DNA from: Pseudomonadota bacterium
Lineage (GTDB): Bacteria; Pseudomonadota; Alphaproteobacteria; Rhizobiales; Beijerinckiaceae
NCBI GenBank assembly: GCA_023423995.1
Contig: JAFAEL010000206.1
Coordinates: 1 to 7,457, forward strand
DNA: 7,457 bases
Direction of reading: 5' to 3'
A program made the translations under genes and the position numbers. Every line of letters begins with the position of its first letter. The stretch's first letter is position 1. Of the stretch, positions 1 through 7,457 are shown one piece after another. Below the pieces are notes generated by a model. The model made no database searches and was not told the origin of the DNA. It saw only the letters and a list, made by a program, of their open reading frames with translations.

Positions 1-1157
1 CAGCCGCCCTGACCGGAAGCTTCTCCCTCCCGAACGCCATCGTCACGTTTCTTTGGCTCGCCGTGGGCGGTGTCGCCATCGGGGTCGGCGTGACCTGGTG
101 CGTCACCAAGGCGAAGAACTGGCTGACGCGGCGCATCGGGGAGGAGACCGGATCGGAGATCCTGATCAGCCTCTTGATCCCCTTCGGAGCCTACATTCTC
201 GCCGAGCACTTCCACTGTTCCGGGATCCTCGCTGCGGTCGCAGCCGGAATCACGATGAGCTATGCCGAGATCTCCGGCCACGCCTTGGCTATAACGCGCG
301 TCCGGCGCACTGCCGTCTGGGATGCGGTCCAGTTCTCGGCCAACGGGATAATCTTCGTTCTCCTCGGCGAACAGCTCCCTGGCCTTGTCGCCGGAGCGGC
401 GGGCGTCGTGCGCGAGGCCGAACACCATGATGAAAGCTGGCTGGCGATCTATGTTCTCGCGGTCACCTTGGCCCTCGCGATCCTACGCTTCGTCTGGGTC
501 TGGGTGTCCCTGCGTCTGACGCTTCACCGCGCCGCCCGGACCGGCAAACCCAGTCAGGCGGTGAGCTGGCGGATCCTGGCGGCGATGTCCGTGGCCGGCG
601 TCCGTGGGGCAGTGACGTTGGCGGGCGTGCTGACCCTGCCCCTCGCCATGCCGGATGGCTCCGCCTTCCCAGCCCGCGAGCTGGCCATCTTCATTGCGGC
701 GGGCGTCATCATTCTCTCCCTGGTGCTGGCGAGCGTCGCGCTGCCCCGGCTCCTGCGCGGCCTGGAGCTTCCTCCAGAACCCTCCCATCACTCGCGGGTG
801 GACAAGGCCCGGAGGGCAGCGGCCGAAGCCGCCATCCAGGCCATCAATCGGGCCGAGCATGCCATGGCGCAGGGGCGCAGCGACGCCGACCTCTACGCGG
901 AGACCGCGTCCCGGATCATGGAAATCTACCGCCGCCGGATCGAGGGGCAGTCCAAGACCGGCGAGGAGGCGGAAGCCAACCGCAAGGCTTATGAGATCGA
1001 GAGAAAGCTGCGCTTGGCCGGCTTGAGAGCGGAGAGAAACGAGATCTTCCGCATCACTCGGGCGGGTGGGCTCGACGACGATGTCGCCCGGAAGATCGTC
1101 CGGGAGATCGATCTGCTGGAGGCCGACCTGACCGGTCTATCCGTGCGGACCGCCTGA
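1..1157 (+). CDS. Na+/H+ antiporter, CPA1 (NhaP/YjcE-like) family, 5' truncated
   Basis: The reading frame is open from base 3 to a TGA at 1155-1157, so 384 residues are visible and the start lies off the left edge; the internal GTG at 63 is not the start. The protein is an inner-membrane exchanger expected to swap Na+ (or K+) for H+ in pH and salt balance. About seven hydrophobic segments can be seen (roughly visible residues 10-30, 44-62, 63-80, 100-125, 140-162, 175-217, 222-248). Family-like motifs are FVLLGEQLP after the fourth segment and GVRGAVTLAG at 199-208, a conserved CPA1 stretch. The Asn-Asp ion-binding helix of the family should lie just upstream and is missing from the window. 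Residues 261-384 form a charged, helical cytoplasmic tail rich in Ala, Arg and Glu, as in YjcE-like members. The gene is convergent with metH and shows no functional link to it. Family assignment is firm; the transported ion is not. Confidence 0.9.
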   Translation, partial: AALTGSFSLPNAIVTFLWLAVGGVAIGVGVTWCVTKAKNWLTRRIGEETGSEILISLLIPFGAYILAEHFHCSGILAAVAAGITMSYAEISGHALAITRVRRTAVWDAVQFSANGIIFVLLGEQLPGLVAGAAGVVREAEHHDESWLAIYVLAVTLALAILRFVWVWVSLRLTLHRAARTGKPSQAVSWRILAAMSVAGVRGAVTLAGVLTLPLAMPDGSAFPARELAIFIAAGVIILSLVLASVALPRLLRGLELPPEPSHHSRVDKARRAAAEAAIQAINRAEHAMAQGRSDADLYAETASRIMEIYRRRIEGQSKTGEEAEANRKAYEIERKLRLAGLRAERNEIFRITRAGGLDDDVARKIVREIDLLEADLTGLSVRTA

Positions 1158-1285
1158 GAGCTGCTGCAGGTGCGGTTGCGCAGCCTGGAGGGCCGCGCGT
1201 TCGAGTTCCCAAGACCCGGCCGCGCCGCCTGCAGCGAATGCCCCGCCGTTCCCGAACGGCTCCTCGGCCTGCCTGTGGCGCCGCC
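1158..1285. other. convergent intergenic gap, antiporter / metH
   Basis: This 128-base gap separates the two convergent stop codons. It holds no convincing gene. Two inverted repeats are visible: GCTGCAGG (1163-1170) against CCTGCAGC (1228-1235), and the compact hairpin at 1245-1260 listed separately. Neither is followed by a T-run on either strand, so termination here may be Rho-dependent or simply not recognisable by eye. Confidence 0.5.
1245..1260. terminator. weak candidate bidirectional hairpin
   Basis: GCCGTT-CCCG-AACGGC is a perfect 6-bp stem with a 4-base loop lying between two convergent genes, 26 bases past the metH stop. There is no U-tract on either side, so it is not a canonical intrinsic terminator; position alone suggests the role. 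Confidence 0.25.
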
Positions 1286-5029
<3,744 letters not shown>

Positions 5030-5036
5030 CTCGACA

Positions 5037-5120
5037 GTGTCTTGGCCGGGCTTGTCCCGGCCACCTCGATAAGAGGAGCGCTTCGGCTCGGGATGGCCGG
5101 GACAAGCCCGGCCAGGACAC
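5037..5120. repeat. paired palindromic (REP/BIME-like) repeat between metF and metH
   Basis: Two 29-base arms, 5037-5065 and 5092-5120, are inverted copies matching at 27 of 29 positions (5042/5115 and 5064/5093 differ), separated by a 26-base spacer. Each arm contains its own hairpin: TGGCCGGG-CTTGT-CCCGGCCA at 5043-5063 and TGGCCGGG-ACAAG-CCCGGCCA at 5094-5114, both with perfect 8-bp stems. The element starts seven bases after the metF stop and ends seven bases before the metH ATG, filling the gap. Repeats with this core are abundant in genomes of Bradyrhizobium/Methylobacterium-type alphaproteobacteria and give the spurious peptide GMAGTSPA when translated. In RNA it could form either one long stem or two short ones, which may stabilise the metF 3' end or reduce metH expression. 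Those effects are inference. Confidence 0.85.
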
Positions 5121-5126
5121 CCGAAA

Positions 5127-6047
5127 TTACGCCGCCACCTGCGCCGGCTCCGAAGTCGGTTGCGCGCGCAGGCCCAGCAAGTGGCAGATCGCGAAGACCA
5201 GGTCCGCGCGGTTCATCGTGTAGAAGTGGAACTCGTTCACGCCCCTGTCGACGAGATCGAGCACCTGCTCCGCCGCGACCGCGGCGGCGATCAGCTTGCG
5301 CGTCTCGATGTCGGTTTCGAGCCCCTCGAAGCGGGCTGCCAGCCAGTCCGGCACGCTGGCGCCCGTCCGGGCCGCGAAGCTGGCGGCCTGCTTGAAGTTC
5401 TGCACCGGCAGGATGCCGGGCACGATCGGCACGTCGATTCCGCGCGCCCGCACCCGGTCCACGAAGCGGAGATAATGGTCGTTGTCGAAGAAGAACTGCG
5501 TGATCGCCCGCGTCGCGCCGCAATCGACCTTGGCCTTCAGGGCGTCGATGTCGGCCTCCAGCGAGGCGGCCTCCGGGTGCTTCTCTGGATAGGCCGAGAC
5601 GGAGACCTCGAAATCGCCCACCCGGCGGATGCCGGCGACCAGGTCGCAGGTCTGCTCGTAGCCGCCCGGATGGGCCTCGTAGCGCGTGCCGGGGCCCGCG
5701 ACCGGGTCGCCGCGCAGGGCCACGATGTGGCGGACGCCCGCGTCCCAGTAGGACCGCACGACCTCGTCCACCTCGCCCCGGGTGGCGGCGACGCAGGTGA
5801 GATGCGCGGCCGGCTTCAGGCTGGTCTCCTCGACGATGCGAGCGACGGTGTTGTGCGTGCGCTCGCGGGTCGAGCCGCCCGCCCCGTACGTGACCGACAC
5901 GAAGTTCGGGCGAAGCGGCGCCAGGCGCTCGATCGACGACCAGAGCGATGCTTCCATCTCGGCGCTCTTCGGCGGGAAGAACTCGAACGACACCTTCACG
6001 GGCCTGGTCGAGTGGCGGCTCGGGCGAAACGCGAGGGGCGACGACAT
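5127..6047 (-). CDS. metF: methylenetetrahydrofolate reductase MetF
   Basis: This cytosolic FAD enzyme reduces 5,10-methylene-THF to 5-methyl-THF, normally with NADH, supplying the methyl donor for the MetH encoded just downstream. The protein has 306 residues, close to the roughly 300 usual for bacterial MetF, and forms the family's single TIM barrel. Visible motifs are VSFEFFPPK (Glu22 matching the catalytic Glu28 of E. coli), [16 protein letters not shown] (49-64), [12 protein letters not shown] (107-118, with Asp114 at the position of the flavin-tuning Asp120), AITQFFFDN (181-189) and VPGILPV (209-215). The ATG directly follows the TGA of the regulator gene (TGAATG at 6050-6045), and an AGAGG ribosome site sits 8 bases upstream inside that gene, so translational coupling is likely. 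Stop TAA at 5129-5127. Expected to be repressed together with the upstream regulator at the operator 7077-7096. Confidence 0.97.
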   Translation of the reverse strand: MSSPLAFRPSRHSTRPVKVSFEFFPPKSAEMEASLWSSIERLAPLRPNFVSVTYGAGGSTRERTHNTVARIVEETSLKPAAHLTCVAATRGEVDEVVRSYWDAGVRHIVALRGDPVAGPGTRYEAHPGGYEQTCDLVAGIRRVGDFEVSVSAYPEKHPEAASLEADIDALKAKVDCGATRAITQFFFDNDHYLRFVDRVRARGIDVPIVPGILPVQNFKQAASFAARTGASVPDWLAARFEGLETDIETRKLIAAAVAAEQVLDLVDRGVNEFHFYTMNRADLVFAICHLLGLRAQPTSEPAQVAA

Positions 6048-7076
6048 TCAGGCGACCTCTTTGGCATCGGCCGGGATCGGCCAGTCGGTCACGACCCGGC
6101 GATCCTCGCCAAGCCAGATGGAGACGGTGAGCTTGTCTGGACCGCCGCCCGAGGGAGGCGGCAGGTTGCGCGCGAGGGTCGGGGCGAGCCCGGCATCCTC
6201 GAGCCAGGCCGCCACCTGGGCGGCCGCGAAGCCGAGACGGCGATGCCCCTCGCTCTCGCGCAGGAACTCGACCCCGTGCGGGGCGAAATCCACGAGCAGC
6301 AGGCGCCCGCCGGGCGCGACCAGCCGGGCGGCCTGGGCGAGCGCGCGGGCGGGCTCGTCCAGGTAATGCAGGACCTGGTGCACGACGACGAGGTCGAAGC
6401 TCTCCCGGACGAGCGGCGGCGCGTAGATGTCGCCCTGCCGGAGCTCGACGCCGGTCAGGCCGGCGCGTTCCAGGTTGGCCCGCGCGACGGAGAGCATGGC
6501 ATAGCTCGCGTCGAGGCCGACGATGCGTTCCGCCCTCGGCCCGAGCAGCTGGAGCATCCGCCCCGTGCCGGTCCCGAGATCGAGGAGCGACCGGATCGGC
6601 CGCGTTCCGACTGCGTCGAGAATCGCCGCTTCCACGGCCTCCTCGGAGGCGTGGAGCGAGCGGAGGCTGTCCCAGCGTGGCGCCACCCGGGCGAAGAAGG
6701 CCTGCGCGGCGGCGGCACGCTGGCCGCGGACCTCGGCGAGACGCTCGCGATCCTGCGCGAGCTGGGCATCCGCCGGATCGAGCGCCGCGAGGATGGGCTT
6801 AAGCAGGCGCGCCGTCTCGGCCCGGTCCGAGAACCGGAAGAACGCCCAGGCGCCCTCGCGATGCCGCTCCAGCAGGCCGGCTTCGACGAGAAGCTTGAGA
6901 TGGCGGGAGATGCGCGGCTGCGACTGGCCGAGAATGTCGGTGAGATCCGAAACGGAGAGCTCGCCCTCCGCCAGGAGCGCGAGGATGCGGATCCGCGTAT
7001 CTTCGGCGAGGGCACGGAGCGCGCCCAAGGCGCCGTCCAGCCCGATCAGGGTGGGCGCAACCGCATGAGGAGACAT
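6048..7076 (-). CDS. sahR: SahR-type regulator: ArsR winged helix fused to a methyltransferase-fold domain
   Basis: A 342-residue protein with two parts. Residues 15-95 form an ArsR-type winged helix (LRALAEDTRIRILALLAEGE, then ELSVSDLTDILGQSQ and PRISRHLKLLVEAGLL as recognition helix). Residues about 125-330 are a class I SAM-methyltransferase fold with motif I LLDLGTGTGRM (164-174), acidic GLDAS (187-191), GDIYAP (215-220) and DLVVVHQVLHYLDEP (228-242). In the known SahR family this domain binds S-adenosylhomocysteine, which releases the repressor from DNA and induces SAM-cycle genes such as metF, metH, ahcY and metK. Lying directly upstream of metF and metH fits this exactly. The ArsR metal motif ELCVCDL reads ELSVSDL here and the protein has no cysteine, arguing against metal sensing. 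I chose the ATG at 7076; an upstream TTG at 7112 would add 12 residues encoded by the promoter and operator and is unlikely. Whether it also methylates anything cannot be told. It probably represses itself. Confidence 0.88.
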   Translation of the reverse strand: MSPHAVAPTLIGLDGALGALRALAEDTRIRILALLAEGELSVSDLTDILGQSQPRISRHLKLLVEAGLLERHREGAWAFFRFSDRAETARLLKPILAALDPADAQLAQDRERLAEVRGQRAAAAQAFFARVAPRWDSLRSLHASEEAVEAAILDAVGTRPIRSLLDLGTGTGRMLQLLGPRAERIVGLDASYAMLSVARANLERAGLTGVELRQGDIYAPPLVRESFDLVVVHQVLHYLDEPARALAQAARLVAPGGRLLLVDFAPHGVEFLRESEGHRRLGFAAAQVAAWLEDAGLAPTLARNLPPPSGGGPDKLTVSIWLGEDRRVVTDWPIPADAKEVA

Positions 7077-7092
7077 AAAGATATGTTTATAT
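7064..7092 (+). promoter_or_regulatory. possible divergent promoter for the trmO-like gene
   Basis: CATGAG (7064-7069) matches CTTGAC at four of six bases and TTATAT (7087-7092) is a plausible -10, with a 17-base spacer. Transcription would start near 7099, leaving about 50 bases of leader. The -10 overlaps the same palindrome as the sahR promoter. The weak -35 makes this tentative. Confidence 0.3.
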
Positions 7093-7096
7093 CTTT
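7077..7096. promoter_or_regulatory. probable SahR operator, perfect 8-4-8 palindrome
   Basis: AAAGATAT-GTTT-ATATCTTT is a perfect inverted repeat and the only clearly AT-rich stretch in this GC-rich window. It sits in the divergent gap, flush against the sahR ATG (7076-7074), and covers the predicted -10 element and transcription start of the sahR-metF-metH operon. A second palindrome (7072-7093) overlaps it, see findings. Position next to its own ArsR-type regulator supports an autoregulatory operator. I cannot quote the published SahR consensus reliably, so the match to it needs checking. Confidence 0.8.
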
Positions 7097-7113
7097 TCCG
7101 GGGACCCGACAAG
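7086..7113 (-). promoter_or_regulatory. predicted promoter of sahR-metF-metH
   Basis: On the minus strand CTTGTC (7113-7108) resembles the alphaproteobacterial -35 CTTGAC, and TATAAA (7091-7086) resembles a -10, with a 16-base spacer. Transcription would begin about 7079-7076, at or within three bases of the ATG, so the mRNA would be leaderless or nearly so. This agrees with the absence of a Shine-Dalgarno before that ATG. The -10 lies inside the palindrome, so a bound repressor would block it. Confidence 0.6.
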
Positions 7114-7150
7114 CGAGATCCGCGCGCCGTCCCCGCCTGGTTTCCGCCCG

Positions 7151-7457
7151 ATGAGCGACCTGCCCCGGCCCGGTGAAAAGCAGCTCCCGCTCCCGCCGGA
7201 TTTCGATGCGGGCCTGTACTTCATCGGCCGCATCCGCACGCCCTGGCGCGACCGCTCCGAATGCCCGAAGAACGCCAACGGCTCGGACGCAATCTGCTCG
7301 GTCGAGGTCGATCCCCGCTATGCCGAGGCGCTGACCGGAGTGGAAGCCGCCTCGCACCTGATCCTGCTCTACTGGATGCATGCGGCGCGGCGCGATCTCG
7401 CGATCCAGGTGCCGCGCCATCACGAGCGGCCGCGCGGCACCTTCTCGGTGCGCTCGC
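7151..7457 (+). CDS. trmO: TrmO/TsaA-like tRNA (t6A37-N6)-methyltransferase, 3' truncated
   Basis: The 102 visible residues run off the right edge. They match the start of the UPF0066/TsaA family: GLYFIGRIRTPWRDRSECPKN aligns with the conserved first strand (IGxIxSP in relatives), followed by ASHLILLYWMHAARRD and a region ending RPRGTFSVRS, which corresponds to the conserved GVFATRSxxRPNPIG motif cut just before its end. TrmO uses SAM to methylate N6 of threonylcarbamoyladenosine at position 37 of some tRNAs; the fold is a beta-barrel, unlike Rossmann methyltransferases. The ATG at 7151 is the only usable start, because the frame upstream has no start codon back to a TAA at 7076. No Shine-Dalgarno is evident. 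The gene is divergent from sahR with 74 bases between start codons. The substrate in this clade is not settled by sequence, since the family also contains members of unknown target. Confidence 0.78.
   Translation, partial: MSDLPRPGEKQLPLPPDFDAGLYFIGRIRTPWRDRSECPKNANGSDAICSVEVDPRYAEALTGVEAASHLILLYWMHAARRDLAIQVPRHHERPRGTFSVRS

Noticed and set aside
5030..5126. A cobalamin riboswitch before metH
   Set aside because: The gap is 97 bases and almost wholly occupied by the inverted repeat; no B12-box-like sequence is visible and there is no room for the aptamer.
7077..7112. A 12-residue N-terminal extension of SahR from a TTG at 7112
   Set aside because: The extension would be encoded by the -35, the -10 and the palindrome; TTG is a poor start and the ArsR-like sequence begins after the ATG at 7076.
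5160..7154. A 664-codon open frame on the plus strand, antisense to metF and sahR
   Set aside because: It has the same cause: it is codon-aligned with metF and sahR. It has no family features and ends across the divergent promoter.

Overview
The window is GC-rich (only one short AT-rich island), tightly packed and looks like a chromosomal segment of an alphaproteobacterium, probably Hyphomicrobiales of the Methylobacterium/Microvirga kind. This rests on the protein types, the gene order regulator-metF-metH, and a palindromic GGCCGGGCTTGTCCCGGCC repeat of a type common in that group. The genus is inference. No mobile element, CRISPR array, tRNA or rRNA is visible.

Layout: (1) 1-1157, plus strand, the C-terminal part of a CPA1-type Na+/H+ antiporter that enters from the left edge. 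(2) 1158-1285, a convergent gap with a weak hairpin. (3) 5029-1286, minus strand, metH, full-length cobalamin-dependent methionine synthase. (4) 5030-5126, a gap almost filled by a 29-bp-armed inverted repeat made of two hairpins. (5) 6047-5127, minus strand, metF, methylenetetrahydrofolate reductase. (6) 7076-6048, minus strand, a fusion of an ArsR-type winged helix with a SAM-methyltransferase-fold domain, matching the SahR regulators of the SAM cycle. Its TGA directly abuts the metF ATG. (7) 7077-7150, a divergent control region holding a perfect 8-4-8 palindrome flush against the sahR start codon. (8) 7151-7457, plus strand, the N-terminal part of a TrmO/TsaA-like tRNA methyltransferase that runs off the right edge.

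The genes form a methyl-cycle operon, sahR-metF-metH. MetF makes 5-methyl-THF, MetH uses it to turn homocysteine into methionine, and SahR is expected to repress the operon until S-adenosylhomocysteine (SAH) accumulates. The regulator type is known. The noteworthy parts here are the compact operator/promoter/start-codon arrangement with a predicted leaderless or nearly leaderless mRNA, two overlapping palindromes sharing a half-site, a divergent SAM-dependent methyltransferase gene that may share the operator, and a palindromic repeat placed seven bases from both metF and metH. I do not see evidence for a wholly undescribed system.
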